Positions 9,411 to 17,567 of a stretch of DNA of 64,000 nt are shown here, one piece after another. Every line of letters begins with the position of its first letter. The first letter of the stretch is position 1. A model generated the notes under the pieces. The model saw only the letters and a list, made by a program, of their open reading frames with translations, searched no databases and was not told where the DNA came from. The position numbers and the translations under genes were made by a program. This stretch comes from Veillonella dispar (lineage in GTDB: Bacteria; Bacillota; Negativicutes; Veillonellales; Veillonellaceae): assembly GCF_900637515.1 (NCBI RefSeq), contig NZ_LR134375.1, positions 124,001 through 188,000 of the forward strand, written 5' to 3'.

Positions 9411-9452
9411 AAATAGCGACTAGTTAAGAAAATCAACTAGTCGCTATTTTTT
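9411..9452 (+). terminator. Rho-independent terminator of the ABC/GNAT operon
   Basis: A perfect 15-bp stem, AAATAGCGACTAGTT against AACTAGTCGCTATTT, with a nine-base loop and a following T run. Confidence 0.95.
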
Positions 9453-9502
9453 ATATGTTATTGCTATTCTAGACTTTACATGCATTAGTGATGCATTTAA
9501 AA

Positions 9503-9542
9503 ATTATCGATACTATTTCGATAATAGATGTAATGTTATAAT
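9503..9542 (+). promoter_or_regulatory. Extended -10 promoter with upstream inverted repeat
   Basis: TGTTATAAT (9534-9542) is an extended -10. Just upstream, ATTATCGA (9503-9510) and TCGATAAT (9518-9525) form an 8-bp inverted repeat with a 7-base spacer, in the position of an operator. The word TTATCGATACTATTT in this repeat recurs upstream of rbsK on the minus strand (14860-14874). Confidence 0.5.
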
Positions 9543-9578
9543 GAATGAAAATGTTACTATTTGTGGAGTGTGAATAGG

Positions 9579-9977
9579 ATGTATGAAATTGTAAATGAAC
9601 CAAATTTAACCATTGCTTTTGATATGGATACAGAGTTATCTCAATTTGGTGTGTTTGGCGTATATATTAAACAGGGCTACAATATCTGTGCTGGGTACAT
9701 TGACCCTAGTGACTGGTCTGGTATTCATAGGGGATACAAAGAATTAGTTGAACTATATGAGAACTGTAAAGGCAAAGCAACCTTTACTTATGTATTAACT
9801 GGAGAAGGGGATACGCTTACATTCTCGTTAGATCAAAAGGGTGCTCTAACGATGGAGATTAACATCTGTACCATTTATAATTACAAATGTAATATGACTA
9901 TTGAAATTTTAGATCAAACGTATTTACCAAAGTTTATTGAGTTCTTTAAAGTGTTTTTAGAGAAAGGGCCGAAATAA
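9579..9977 (+). CDS. Conserved-looking hypothetical protein, possibly WapI/Imm-type immunity fold
   Basis: 132 residues from ATG 9579. A TTG 18 bases upstream is also open, but the ATG fits GGAG at 9565-9568 and is preferred. No signal peptide or membrane segment. The alternating strands (FGVYIKQGY..., FTYVLTGEGDTLTFSLDQKGALTMEIN) and the closing helix LPKFIEFFKVFLEK resemble small beta-rich immunity proteins of the WapI group. That is a weak resemblance, and no toxin gene is adjacent. It is monocistronic, between the ABC operon and the ribose operon, with its own promoter and a shared bidirectional terminator. Confidence 0.6.
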   Translation: MYEIVNEPNLTIAFDMDTELSQFGVFGVYIKQGYNICAGYIDPSDWSGIHRGYKELVELYENCKGKATFTYVLTGEGDTLTFSLDQKGALTMEINICTIYNYKCNMTIEILDQTYLPKFIEFFKVFLEKGPK

Positions 9978-10012
9978 AAAGAGTCGCGTCTTTAAGATGC
10001 GACTCTTTTTTG
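9976..10012. terminator. Bidirectional terminator between the small gene and rbsB
   Basis: The stem AAAGAGTCGC...GCGACTCTTT has a T run on each strand, so it can end both the plus-strand gene stopping at 9977 and the minus-strand rbs operon stopping at 10033. Confidence 0.9.
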
Positions 10013-10032
10013 TACCCAGTTTCTATATACAA

Positions 10033-10935
10033 TTATTTTGTAACAACTTTAAGATCTACAGGGATTTTAGCTTCTACAGCTTCGCCTTTGATAACTTTTT
10101 GAGCTGTATCAATAGCGATTTTACCCATTTGGTCTGGTTGTTGAGCAATTGTTGCAGCCAATGTGCCGTCTTTAACAGCTTTGTCTGCATCAGCAGTACC
10201 GTCAAAGCCTACGATGAAGATTGTTTTGCCTGCGGATTTAGCTGCTTGGATAGCGCCCAATGCCATTTCGTCGTTATGAGCGAAGATAGCTTGTACGTCA
10301 GGGTTAGCTTGCAAAATGTTTGTTGCTACGTTCAAACCTTTTGTACGGTCGAAGTCAGCACTTTGTTTTGCTACTACTGTTAAGTCTTTGTCAGCTACGT
10401 TGTGGAAACCTTGGCCACGTTCACGTGTTGCGGAAGCACCAGGGATACCTTCGATTTCAGCTACTTTTGCAGCTTTGCCTACTTTATCAACGATAAGTTG
10501 TGCAGCCATTTCGCCACCTTTTACGTTATCGGAAGCGATGTGAGCTACTACTTTGCCTTTGTCAGCAGAGCGGTCAACAGTGATTACAGGAATGTTTTTA
10601 GCATTTGCTGCTTCTACGGAAGTAGAGATAGCTGCAGAGTCTACAGGGTTGATGATCAATACGGAAACGCCGCTTTCAAGTAAGTCGGAAATATCGTTTG
10701 CTTGTTTAGCTGGGTCGTTTTGAGCATCAACGATTTTAACTTTAAGACCAAGCGCTTTAGCTTGAGCCTCAACGCCTTCCTTCATAGTTACGAAGAATGG
10801 GTTGTTCAATGTGGAAACAGAGAAGCCGATCGTGCCGGATTTTTTGTCGCCGCCGTTATCAGCGCTTTTACCACAGCCTGCTACAAGACCGATAACCATA
10901 ACGGCCATCGCCAACAGTAACAATAGTTTTTTCAT
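10033..10935 (-). CDS. rbsB: Ribose ABC transporter substrate-binding lipoprotein
   Basis: 300 residues. The signal peptide ends in lipobox LVAGC (Cys about 21), so the protein is lipid-anchored. The periplasmic-binding fold of the ribose/xylose class follows (IGFSVSTLNNPFFVTMKEG, then IINPVDSAAISTSVEAAN, IFAHNDEMALGAIQAA and FIVGFDGT). It captures D-ribose for RbsC/RbsA. It is the last gene of the rbs operon, nine bases after rbsC, with an AGGAGG ribosome site. Confidence 0.95.
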   Translation of the reverse strand: MKKLLLLLAMAVMVIGLVAGCGKSADNGGDKKSGTIGFSVSTLNNPFFVTMKEGVEAQAKALGLKVKIVDAQNDPAKQANDISDLLESGVSVLIINPVDSAAISTSVEAANAKNIPVITVDRSADKGKVVAHIASDNVKGGEMAAQLIVDKVGKAAKVAEIEGIPGASATRERGQGFHNVADKDLTVVAKQSADFDRTKGLNVATNILQANPDVQAIFAHNDEMALGAIQAAKSAGKTIFIVGFDGTADADKAVKDGTLAATIAQQPDQMGKIAIDTAQKVIKGEAVEAKIPVDLKVVTK

Positions 10936-10944
10936 AGGAACCTC

Positions 10945-11880
10945 CTAGGCTTTCTTGCGGTCTGCAAGAACCGCCAATAAAATGACAATACCTTTTACAA
11001 CTTGTTGATAGAAACTGGAAACGTCGAGAATATTTAACCCGTTGTTGAGGGTACCGATAATGAGGGCACCGATTAATGTGCCAATGATATGACCACGGCC
11101 ACCAGCAAGGCTTGTGCCGCCAAGAACTACGGCTGCGATAGCGTCAAGTTCATAGCCTGCACCTGCTGTAGGTTGTGCAGAGTTAAGACGAGATGTGATG
11201 ATTGCACCAGCGATACCACAGAGCATACCAGTCAAGGCATATACGAAGATTTTAACGCGGTCAATCTTGATACCAGCAATGTAACTTACCTTTTCACTAC
11301 CACCTACGGCGTATGTTTTACGGCCTAAGGATGTACGGCTCAATACGAACCAGAGTATGATGAAAGCAAGGAACATTGTGATAGCTGGAACTGGAAGGCC
11401 TGCAATATCCCCTTGGCCAAAGCCGTGGAATAGAGGGTCTTGGGTAAGACCGGAGATTGGGTTACCGTCTGTGAATACTAGCGTCGCACCACGGTAGATT
11501 GTCATGGTCGCCAAGGTAGCAATAAATGGAGCTACGCGGCCATAGGTAATAACGAGACCGTTAATACCGCCCAATACAAGGCCTGCACCGGCGGCTAATA
11601 CGATCGCCAATACAGGGTCAGTACCAGTTACGATGAGGTTGGCCATCACGGCACTGGAGAGGGCGAGGATGGAACCAACGGATAAGTCGATACCGCCAGT
11701 TAAGATGACGAAGGTCATACCAAAGGCGATGATCGCATTGATGGATACTTGGCGCAACAAGTTACGCAAGTTAGAGAATTCAAGGAAACTGTCGTTCATG
11801 ACAGAGATAATTACAAATAATAGGATGAGGCCGATGAGGGGGCCTAATTTTTTTACATATTGTAGAGCTTTGCTGTCCAT
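10945..11880 (-). CDS. rbsC: Ribose ABC transporter permease
   Basis: 311 residues with about eight to ten membrane segments. The conserved GMTFVILTGGIDLSVGSILALS region (starting near residue 53) and the late GGTSLAGGRGHIIGTL motif are typical of RbsC/BPD_transp_2 permeases. Its ATG overlaps the rbsA stop by one base (TAATG), indicating translational coupling. It forms a homodimeric channel energised by RbsA. Confidence 0.96.
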   Translation of the reverse strand: MDSKALQYVKKLGPLIGLILLFVIISVMNDSFLEFSNLRNLLRQVSINAIIAFGMTFVILTGGIDLSVGSILALSSAVMANLIVTGTDPVLAIVLAAGAGLVLGGINGLVITYGRVAPFIATLATMTIYRGATLVFTDGNPISGLTQDPLFHGFGQGDIAGLPVPAITMFLAFIILWFVLSRTSLGRKTYAVGGSEKVSYIAGIKIDRVKIFVYALTGMLCGIAGAIITSRLNSAQPTAGAGYELDAIAAVVLGGTSLAGGRGHIIGTLIGALIIGTLNNGLNILDVSSFYQQVVKGIVILLAVLADRKKA

Positions 11881-13361
11881 TATTGTCCTCCTGTGGCTAA
11901 TGTCATAATCGATTCTGGTGTTGCATCGCTGCGGTCCAAGATACCTGCTACGCGGCCTTCATGAATAACCATAACGCGGTCGCTCATGCCTAGCACTTCA
12001 GGTAACTCAGAGGACACCATGATAATGGACACACCATCGTTTGTTAATTCATTCATTAAATCATAAATATCACGTTTCGCGCCGATATCGATACCGCGCG
12101 TCGGTTCGTCCATGATGATAATGGATGGCTTTTTACCAACCCATTTTGCGATAACCACCTTTTGTTGGTTACCACCGGATAAGGACGATGCTGGTTCGTG
12201 AATAGATTGTGTTTTAACGCCTAGTTTTTTAGACAATTCGTCAGCAAAGGAATTGAGCTTGCCGCTATCAAGTACATGAGATGGGCAAATGTCATCAAGG
12301 TTCGGCAATGTAATATTGGAACCGATGGAGAAATCGAGGATCAAGCCTTCACTTTTTCTATTTTCTGTGATGAAAGCAATGCCAGCTTTGATGGCATCTT
12401 CTGGTTTTTTACAGTTGAGAACGGAGCCGTTTACTGTTACGGTACCGCCATTGTGTTTATCTACACCGAAGATGGCGCGCATGATTTCTGTACGGCCAGC
12501 GCCCATAAGGCCTGCTACGCCAAGGATTTCACCTTTGCGCAAGGAGAAGGAAATGTCGTTGTCGAAACCTTCAGGTTTGAGGTTATCAACACTCATCACT
12601 ACTTCGCCTGGTGTTGTGGTGCGAGCAGGGTAGAACTCGTCAATAGAACGGCCTACCATGTGGCGTACCACTTCGTCTACAGAAATCTCAGATGTTGGTT
12701 TAGTGATGATGGTGTGACCATCACGCATAACCGTAATCTTATCGCATTCGCTAAATACCTCTTCCATACGGTGAGAGATATACACGATAGCAACGCCGCG
12801 GGCTTTCATTTTGCGCATCATTTTGAACAATGTCGCCGTTTCACGCTCGGTAAGGGCTGCTGTCGGTTCGTCCATGATGACAACCTTTGCATCTAACATC
12901 AAGATGCGAAGGATTTCCGTCATTTGTTGATGACCAACGGAGCAAAGGCCCGCCTCAGTAGTGAGCGGCAATTCGATGCCTAGTTCTCGGCATGTATTTT
13001 CCGCCTCAGCGAGCATCGCTTTTTTATCGAGCATGCCAAATTTATTGCGCTTTGGTCGCATTAAATATAGATTTTCTAATAATGTTAGATTTGGCCAAAT
13101 GTTGAGCTCTTGGTGGATGAAAGCCACACCGTTTAGCTCGGCCTCTCTCGGGTTCGGGAAGGTGCGCTCTACGCCGTCGATGGTGATAGTACCAGCGTCT
13201 GCCTTGTGAATACCCGTAAGGATATTCATGAGTGTGGACTTGCCGGCCCCATTTTCGCCCATCAAGGCGTGAACCTCGCCCTCCTTGAGGGTAATACTAA
13301 CATCGCGCAGAACTTGGTTCGTACCAAATGCCTTTGCAATGCCTGACATAACAATTTCCAT
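11880..13361 (-). CDS. rbsA: Ribose ABC transporter ATP-binding protein (two ABC domains)
   Basis: 493 residues from the ATG at 13361, which has AGGAG upstream; the open frame continues further 5' but has no homology to the family there. Two ABC domains in tandem: the first has Walker A GENGAGKST and Walker B KVVIMDEPTAAL. The second has the degenerate Walker A GLMGAGRTE typical of RbsA, signature LSGGNQQK and Walker B IIIMDEPTRGIDIG. It powers ribose import and is stop-start coupled to rbsC. Confidence 0.95.
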   Translation of the reverse strand: MEIVMSGIAKAFGTNQVLRDVSITLKEGEVHALMGENGAGKSTLMNILTGIHKADAGTITIDGVERTFPNPREAELNGVAFIHQELNIWPNLTLLENLYLMRPKRNKFGMLDKKAMLAEAENTCRELGIELPLTTEAGLCSVGHQQMTEILRILMLDAKVVIMDEPTAALTERETATLFKMMRKMKARGVAIVYISHRMEEVFSECDKITVMRDGHTIITKPTSEISVDEVVRHMVGRSIDEFYPARTTTPGEVVMSVDNLKPEGFDNDISFSLRKGEILGVAGLMGAGRTEIMRAIFGVDKHNGGTVTVNGSVLNCKKPEDAIKAGIAFITENRKSEGLILDFSIGSNITLPNLDDICPSHVLDSGKLNSFADELSKKLGVKTQSIHEPASSLSGGNQQKVVIAKWVGKKPSIIIMDEPTRGIDIGAKRDIYDLMNELTNDGVSIIMVSSELPEVLGMSDRVMVIHEGRVAGILDRSDATPESIMTLATGGQ

Positions 13362-13428
13362 AACTACTCCTATATGATTGGTGAAAGTATCGTTTACACT
13401 TATGTGCTGCGTTTTGTATGCGATTATC

Positions 13429-13842
13429 CTACGGACGGTCGCTGAAAATACAATCGGCGCGCAAGATAATGTTGGCATACGGAGACGCTTCACCAGTTCT
13501 AATAATGCATTTGCATTGTTTTGTAGCTTCTTTGAAAGCTTCATGGCTTGTTTCGATCCATTCATATTGATCGGATGGGAAGGTAGACTCCAAGAAGTTG
13601 TAAGCCTTTGGATTATTTTCTTTAATTTCTGTTGCCACATGAACTGCTTCGGATTTCATATGCTTAGCGATGACGGATACTACTTGCTCAAAGCTTGGTA
13701 CACCAAAATCTAAGGCTAAGTCAATCTTTTGAACCCCTTCAGGTACTGGTAAGCCACAGTCGGAGATACAAATTGTATCTGTGTGACCTAAATCAGCAAG
13801 CACCTTAGCAATATGGCTATTTAAAATGCCGTGTCGTTGCAT
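13429..13842 (-). CDS. rbsD: D-ribose pyranase
   Basis: 137 residues, full length. Interconverts beta-pyranose and furanose forms of ribose so that RbsK receives its substrate. The N-terminal MQRHGILNSHIAKVLADLGH stretch contains the presumed catalytic His in GHTDT, and the C-terminal IRTGEASPYANIILRAD is characteristic. It lies between rbsK (26 bases upstream) and rbsA, preceded by AAGGAGTTTACC. Confidence 0.95.
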   Translation of the reverse strand: MQRHGILNSHIAKVLADLGHTDTICISDCGLPVPEGVQKIDLALDFGVPSFEQVVSVIAKHMKSEAVHVATEIKENNPKAYNFLESTFPSDQYEWIETSHEAFKEATKQCKCIIRTGEASPYANIILRADCIFSDRP

Positions 13843-13868
13843 GGTAAACTCCTTATCTATTCAATATG

Positions 13869-14756
13869 TTAATTCTCAGCCAAGAATGCAGCAACCTCAT
13901 CCTTCGTAGGCATACCACCTTGGGCGCCCAAGCGTTGGATGGAGAGGGCTGCGGCTGCGTTGCCGTAGTGCAATGCATCGGCTAAGCTTTTACCATTAAC
14001 GATAGCCGTTGCAAAGGCACCGTTGAATGTATCGCCTGCGCCTGTTGTATCTACTGGATCAACCTTAAAGCCAGATACGGTGTGAATTTCACCATTATCT
14101 GCATAACCTACGCCCTTGCTGCCGAGGGTAACGATGATTTTGTTTTCATTTGCCAATAATGTTTCCTCTGTAGATTGGTTAGGGTAGAGGGCAGATAGCT
14201 CATGCTCATTTGGCGTAATATAGGTTGCTAATTCTAACCACTCTGGATTGAGGTCAGCCGCTGGAGCTGGATTTAAGAGGACTTTCACATTAGCCTCGTG
14301 ACAACGACGAACGATGTATTCGATGGTGGGAATAGGAATTTCGTTTTGCACCATTACGAGATCTGCTTGCTCGATAGCAGACCAAGCGTTATCTACTACG
14401 CTTTTGTCAACCTTAGCATTAGCACCTGCAATGACAATGATGCTATTATCGCCTTCCGCCAATGTGATGTGGGCTGTACCTGTTGTAGTATTCGGCACAG
14501 TAACAATGTAATCTGTATTGATGAAATTTTCTTTTAGATTATCTAAAATCATTTGGCCGTATGCATCTTCGCCGATGCAGCCTACCATAGTAACCTCTGC
14601 ACCGAGACGAGCAGCAGCTACCGCTTGGTTTGCACCTTTACCGCCGTGGGCGATGTGCAATTCGTTGCCCATGATTGTTTCGCCTGCCGCCGGACGTTTA
14701 TCCGCGAGCACTACAATATCCATGTTGCAACTACCAATAACAACAATGCGATTCAT
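13869..14756 (-). CDS. rbsK: Ribokinase
   Basis: 295 residues, PfkB family. Phosphorylates D-ribose to ribose-5-phosphate. Visible motifs are GSCNMDIVVLADKRPAAGET near the start, GGKGANQAVAAARLGA (about 38-53), and the anion-hole/catalytic motif DTTGAGDTFNGAFA (about 240-253) with the catalytic Asp. First gene of the rbs operon. No RbsR-type regulator gene lies beside it. Confidence 0.96.
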   Translation of the reverse strand: MNRIVVIGSCNMDIVVLADKRPAAGETIMGNELHIAHGGKGANQAVAAARLGAEVTMVGCIGEDAYGQMILDNLKENFINTDYIVTVPNTTTGTAHITLAEGDNSIIVIAGANAKVDKSVVDNAWSAIEQADLVMVQNEIPIPTIEYIVRRCHEANVKVLLNPAPAADLNPEWLELATYITPNEHELSALYPNQSTEETLLANENKIIVTLGSKGVGYADNGEIHTVSGFKVDPVDTTGAGDTFNGAFATAIVNGKSLADALHYGNAAAALSIQRLGAQGGMPTKDEVAAFLAEN

Positions 14757-14981
14757 AATAACTCCTTAATCAGCCTCAGCCCTAAGTGGGACTAAAAATG
14801 GATATCGTTAATTTTTATACATGAATTTTGCGATATTTCATACAACAAAATGTATATATAAATAGTATCGATAACCGCATAGGCGTTTACTTTCACATAT
14901 CTATTAGTATAACTTAATCATTTATTAGTATAGCCTAAATACGAAAGTTTATCTATATAAATAACTATAAAATATGGGAAT
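14757..14981 (-). promoter_or_regulatory. Upstream region of the rbs operon
   Basis: About 225 bases without a gene. On the minus strand the word GTTATCGATACTATTT (reverse complement around 14860-14875) contains the 8-bp palindrome TATCGATA. It shares 15 bases with the inverted repeat in front of the gene at 9579 and could be an operator. No confident -35/-10 pair was recognised, and no convincing CcpA site. Confidence 0.35.
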
Positions 14982-15049
14982 AAGAAAAGGTATATCCAAA
15001 ATCTATATTACATGAGTAAAAATGTACTGATTAGATTTTGGATATACCT
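14982..15049 (-). terminator. Terminator of the first toxin-antitoxin operon
   Basis: An 18-bp perfect inverted repeat (14988-15005 with 15032-15049; arms contain GGTATATCCAAAATCTA) with a 26-base loop that can form a second small stem (TACAT/ATGTA). On the minus strand it is followed by TTTTCTTATT. It lies 50 bases after the toxin stop. Confidence 0.75.
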
Positions 15050-15098
15050 ATTTGAATGGTTATTTTGTTATTGAAAAAGTATTGAATAAGGTGAAACG

Positions 15099-15425
15099 TT
15101 ATAATCCATTTAGTATATTTACATAATCTTGTCGTTGATCAAGTATAGAGATTAAATAAATTGTTTTTGTTTCCTCTACAACTGTGTAGAAAATGATAAG
15201 TTTTTCTAAAATTAACATTCGAAAGTCGCTGTCATTAAGTGCTCTAATTTTAGGTTTAGCCCCCATATATGGATGGTTCATAAGATTTGAAATCGAATTT
15301 TGAATATTTTCTTTGACTTGTATAGCTGTTTCTTTTGAAAACTGCATAGCTATATAAAGTATTTGCTGATGTAGCTCTTTATTGAACTTTTCCGTAGGAA
15401 TGATTGTGTAGGTTTGGGTTTTCAT
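15099..15425 (-). CDS. RelE/ParE family toxin
   Basis: 108 residues. Two N-terminal helices, then the NLMNHPYMGAKPKIRALNDSDFRML segment and the closing strand pair FYTVVEETKTIYLISILDQRQDY, which fit the ParE/RelE fold. Members are mRNA interferases or gyrase inhibitors; this one cannot be assigned. It starts four bases after the antitoxin stop on the same strand, the standard antitoxin-toxin order. Confidence 0.85.
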   Translation of the reverse strand: MKTQTYTIIPTEKFNKELHQQILYIAMQFSKETAIQVKENIQNSISNLMNHPYMGAKPKIRALNDSDFRMLILEKLIIFYTVVEETKTIYLISILDQRQDYVNILNGL

Positions 15426-15429
15426 AGAG

Positions 15430-15711
15430 TTACCCCATTTGATCTAGCATTTTATCAATACTGCTGAAGGTTTCATCAAGTGTAGTGGTGCGACCTTGAA
15501 TGATATCGTTTTGCCCTTCTACAAGAGAGGATAGTAATTCTATTTTTGACTTTAACATATTATATGTATTATAGCCGAGACTTACGGTATCACCACGACC
15601 ATTTACAGTAATAATGGCAGCCTCATCTTTAAGTTGTAAGGATTTAGAAATTTCAGGATACTTATTTCGTAAATCAGAGGATGGTCGAATTGTTTCACGT
15701 AATATTCCCAT
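15430..15711 (-). CDS. Phd/YefM family antitoxin
   Basis: 93 residues. The N-terminal part (TIRPSSDLRNKYPEISKSL, then AAIITVNGRGDTVSLGYNTYNML) matches the Phd/YefM DNA-binding fold. The C-terminal tail (SLVEGQNDIIQGRTTTLDETFSSIDKML) would wrap the toxin. It has a good SD (AAGGAGATAACT-ATG) and is preceded by a 23-bp inverted repeat likely bound by the antitoxin complex. Confidence 0.85.
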   Translation of the reverse strand: MGILRETIRPSSDLRNKYPEISKSLQLKDEAAIITVNGRGDTVSLGYNTYNMLKSKIELLSSLVEGQNDIIQGRTTTLDETFSSIDKMLDQMG

Positions 15712-15747
15712 AGTTATCTCCTTATAATTTTAAAAGTGTTAGTTCAT

Positions 15748-15801
15748 TATTTATATACTGTAATTATATCATTTAAACGATATAATTACAGTATATAAAT
15801 A
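15748..15801 (-). promoter_or_regulatory. Operator-like 23-bp inverted repeat of the first TA operon
   Basis: Exact arms 15748-15770 and 15779-15801 (core TATACTGTAATTATATC) flank an eight-base spacer, 37 bases upstream of the antitoxin ATG. The minus strand carries TATAAT within it. This is the expected position for autoregulation by a Phd/YefM-type complex. Confidence 0.7.
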
Positions 15802-15857
15802 TATATGAGATATTTAATTCAAATAGGGTTAACTAGATACTTTAATCATAAATGATA

Positions 15858-15896
15858 TATAAAAAGACCATCTTCAAGCGCATTGAAGATAGTCTT
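15858..15896 (-). terminator. Terminator of the NAD(P)-binding protein gene
   Basis: Stem of about 14 bp with one mismatch (AAGACTATCTTCAA against TTGAAGATGGTCTT on the minus strand), followed by TTTTTATAT. It lies 50 bases past the stop at 15946. Confidence 0.85.
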
Positions 15897-15945
15897 GTAT
15901 TGGTATATAGTATTTTCTCTTTTTTACTAAATATTCATTTATATA

Positions 15946-16602
15946 TTAGTGAAAGCTTGGTTTGTCGTAGTGTGTGCCTGGTTCGCCAATACCGATGCTT
16001 GCACGGTGGAATGGTGTTTCATCATCTACATGTAAGATGTCGAAGATAGCTTTTACTACAGCTTCTCGTGTAACTTGGGCATCGTTAAATTGAACACCTT
16101 CAGGAATGAGCTCATAATTTGTATTTTCTGGATCATTGTAGAGCCATGTGAGGCGCAAGATTGTGTAGTTTAAGTTGGATTCGCGCAACACATTGCGTGC
16201 TTGACGTTCGCCTTGTACATAGCTAATAGGCAAGCTGTCGAAGGTCCATTTTTCAAGTGCTGCAGGGAATTCGCCAGAAAGACCAGCCATAGAAAGACCG
16301 ATAACACGGCGTACGTTTTTACGGCTCAATGCTTTCACAATAGCCGCCATATCGCTGCCAGACTCCATAGCGCCTACAAATACGATCTCTGCATTTGTTA
16401 CCGCTTCCTCTAATTTAGCAGGATTTTGGAAAGAACCCTCGATGACAGTAACGCGTTCATGTTCTAAAATTTCTGGATGTAAACGAGTACTCAATTGGCG
16501 ACCATATAATGTAAGGTGCATATCTGTATATGTTAATAATGTAGCAGTCAACTTTTGTGCAATTTGGCCAGCGGCCCCTAAAATTGTAATATATTTGTAC
16601 AT
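15946..16602 (-). CDS. NAD(P)-binding, NmrA/SDR-like protein
   Basis: 218 residues. The N-terminal Rossmann motif ITILGAAGQIAQKL (about 5-18, GxxGxxG type) and the later VRRVIGLSMAGL and NYTILRLTWLYND segments match atypical short-chain dehydrogenases of the NAD(P)H-binding family (NmrA-like). These serve as redox sensors, quinone reductases or epimerase-like proteins. No clear Tyr-x3-Lys dyad is seen, so enzymatic activity is uncertain. Very strong SD (AGGAGG). Single gene between the two toxin-antitoxin loci. Confidence 0.8.
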   Translation of the reverse strand: MYKYITILGAAGQIAQKLTATLLTYTDMHLTLYGRQLSTRLHPEILEHERVTVIEGSFQNPAKLEEAVTNAEIVFVGAMESGSDMAAIVKALSRKNVRRVIGLSMAGLSGEFPAALEKWTFDSLPISYVQGERQARNVLRESNLNYTILRLTWLYNDPENTNYELIPEGVQFNDAQVTREAVVKAIFDILHVDDETPFHRASIGIGEPGTHYDKPSFH

Positions 16603-16735
16603 ATAGACCTCCTATGTCCTAGGCATAAGTATTTGTATGCATTATATCACAACTATATGACGAGAAAGTGAGAATAACAATTTAATTAATAGCTAGAATT
16701 TCTTTTGTTGTTATAAGATACTCAAATCGATTTCT

Positions 16736-16766
16736 TCAAATTTTAGAGATGCGCTGTAAAATTTGA
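16736..16766 (+). promoter_or_regulatory. Inverted repeat upstream of the second TA operon
   Basis: TCAAATTTTA (16736-16745) and TAAAATTTGA (16757-16766) are exact reverse complements, 11 bases apart, about 90 bases before the antitoxin start. Possible operator; a TACAAT hexamer (16793-16798) downstream could be the -10. Confidence 0.4.
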
Positions 16767-16856
16767 TGTTGAATTTACATGATAATTTAACTACAATAAT
16801 GATAAGATATTAGAAAGATGAGTGTTATATCACTAAAGTATTCTGGAGGTGATAGT

Positions 16857-17102
16857 ATGCCGAATATAAAACCTATTTCAGATTTACGTAATTATTCTGA
16901 AGTTTTACGTGATGTTACTATAGATAGTCCTGTATTTTTAACTAAAAATGGTAGAGGTAGGTATGCAATTATGGATATTCAAGATTATGAACGTGTAATG
17001 GCTACTATAAAACTTATGGGGGCTTTAGAGACAGGTCGTAAATCTGGTGAAGAACAAGGCTGGATTTCATCAGAGCAACTAAAGAGTGAATTGGGGATTT
17101 AA
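16857..17102 (+). CDS. Phd/YefM family antitoxin
   Basis: 81 residues from ATG 16857, set by CTGGAGGTGAT immediately upstream; a longer in-frame start at 16818 lacks an SD. The sequence IKPISDLRNYSEVL, then SPVFLTKNGRGRYAIMDIQDYER is a clear Phd/YefM fold. The C-terminal 30 residues are the toxin-binding tail. Only two bases separate its stop from the toxin start. It differs in sequence from the antitoxin at 15430, so the two loci are unlikely to be a recent duplication. Confidence 0.93.
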   Translation: MPNIKPISDLRNYSEVLRDVTIDSPVFLTKNGRGRYAIMDIQDYERVMATIKLMGALETGRKSGEEQGWISSEQLKSELGI

Positions 17103-17104
17103 TT

Positions 17105-17425
17105 ATGAATAATCAAATTAGCTATGCACCAAAAGCACGAGAAGATTTGCTAGAAATAAAATCTTTTATAGAAGAAGAAACCGGTGATATTGAGTTAGCT
17201 AAGAAAACCGTTTCGGATATAGTGACTACGAATGACTCGTTGAGTATAATTCCAGAAATGGGGCAGCGATTATTGATTAATCTAGAAAGCAAAATTGAAT
17301 ACAGATATTTACTTTGTCATAATTATTTAAGTTTTTATCGTTATTTAGACCGGACTATCTATATTGATAGAATATTAAACAGTAGACGTGATTATCTTAG
17401 AATACTATTAGATGAAGTACATTAG
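17105..17425 (+). CDS. RelE/ParE family toxin
   Basis: 106 residues. The start ISYAPKAREDLLEIKSFIEE and the end YIDRILNSRRDYLRIL are the usual ParE/RelE pattern (Arg-rich final strand). The middle holds the NLESKIEYRYLLCHNYLSFYRYL strands. Translationally coupled to the antitoxin. Target (gyrase or mRNA) cannot be told. Confidence 0.92.
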   Translation: MNNQISYAPKAREDLLEIKSFIEEETGDIELAKKTVSDIVTTNDSLSIIPEMGQRLLINLESKIEYRYLLCHNYLSFYRYLDRTIYIDRILNSRRDYLRILLDEVH

Positions 17426-17430
17426 TTATT

Positions 17431-17462
17431 AAAAGCACTATCGTTAATAGATGGTGCTTTTT
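17431..17462 (+). terminator. Terminator of the second TA operon
   Basis: AAAGCACTATC pairs with GATGGTGCTTT (one G-U), loop GTTAATA, followed by T's. Five bases after the toxin stop. Confidence 0.85.
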
Positions 17463-17567
17463 ATCATATGATAAACATACTATCTATAATAGTATCTTGC
17501 CTTTCACAAATCTCTGAAGAATGTTACAATAGACACTATATATTCATTTTTAGAAAAGAGGCTATTT

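Noticed and set aside
12276-12896. 206-codon open frame on the plus strand within rbsA
   Set aside because: Antisense to a well-conserved ABC ATPase, with no SD and an unlikely Cys/His/Phe-rich composition.
13362-13640. Long N-terminal extension of rbsA
   Set aside because: It overlaps rbsD, has no homology to the family, and the ATG at 13361 has a good SD.
14877-14895. CcpA (cre) site upstream of rbsK
   Set aside because: The TAAACG...-like stretch matches the consensus at too few positions to be called.
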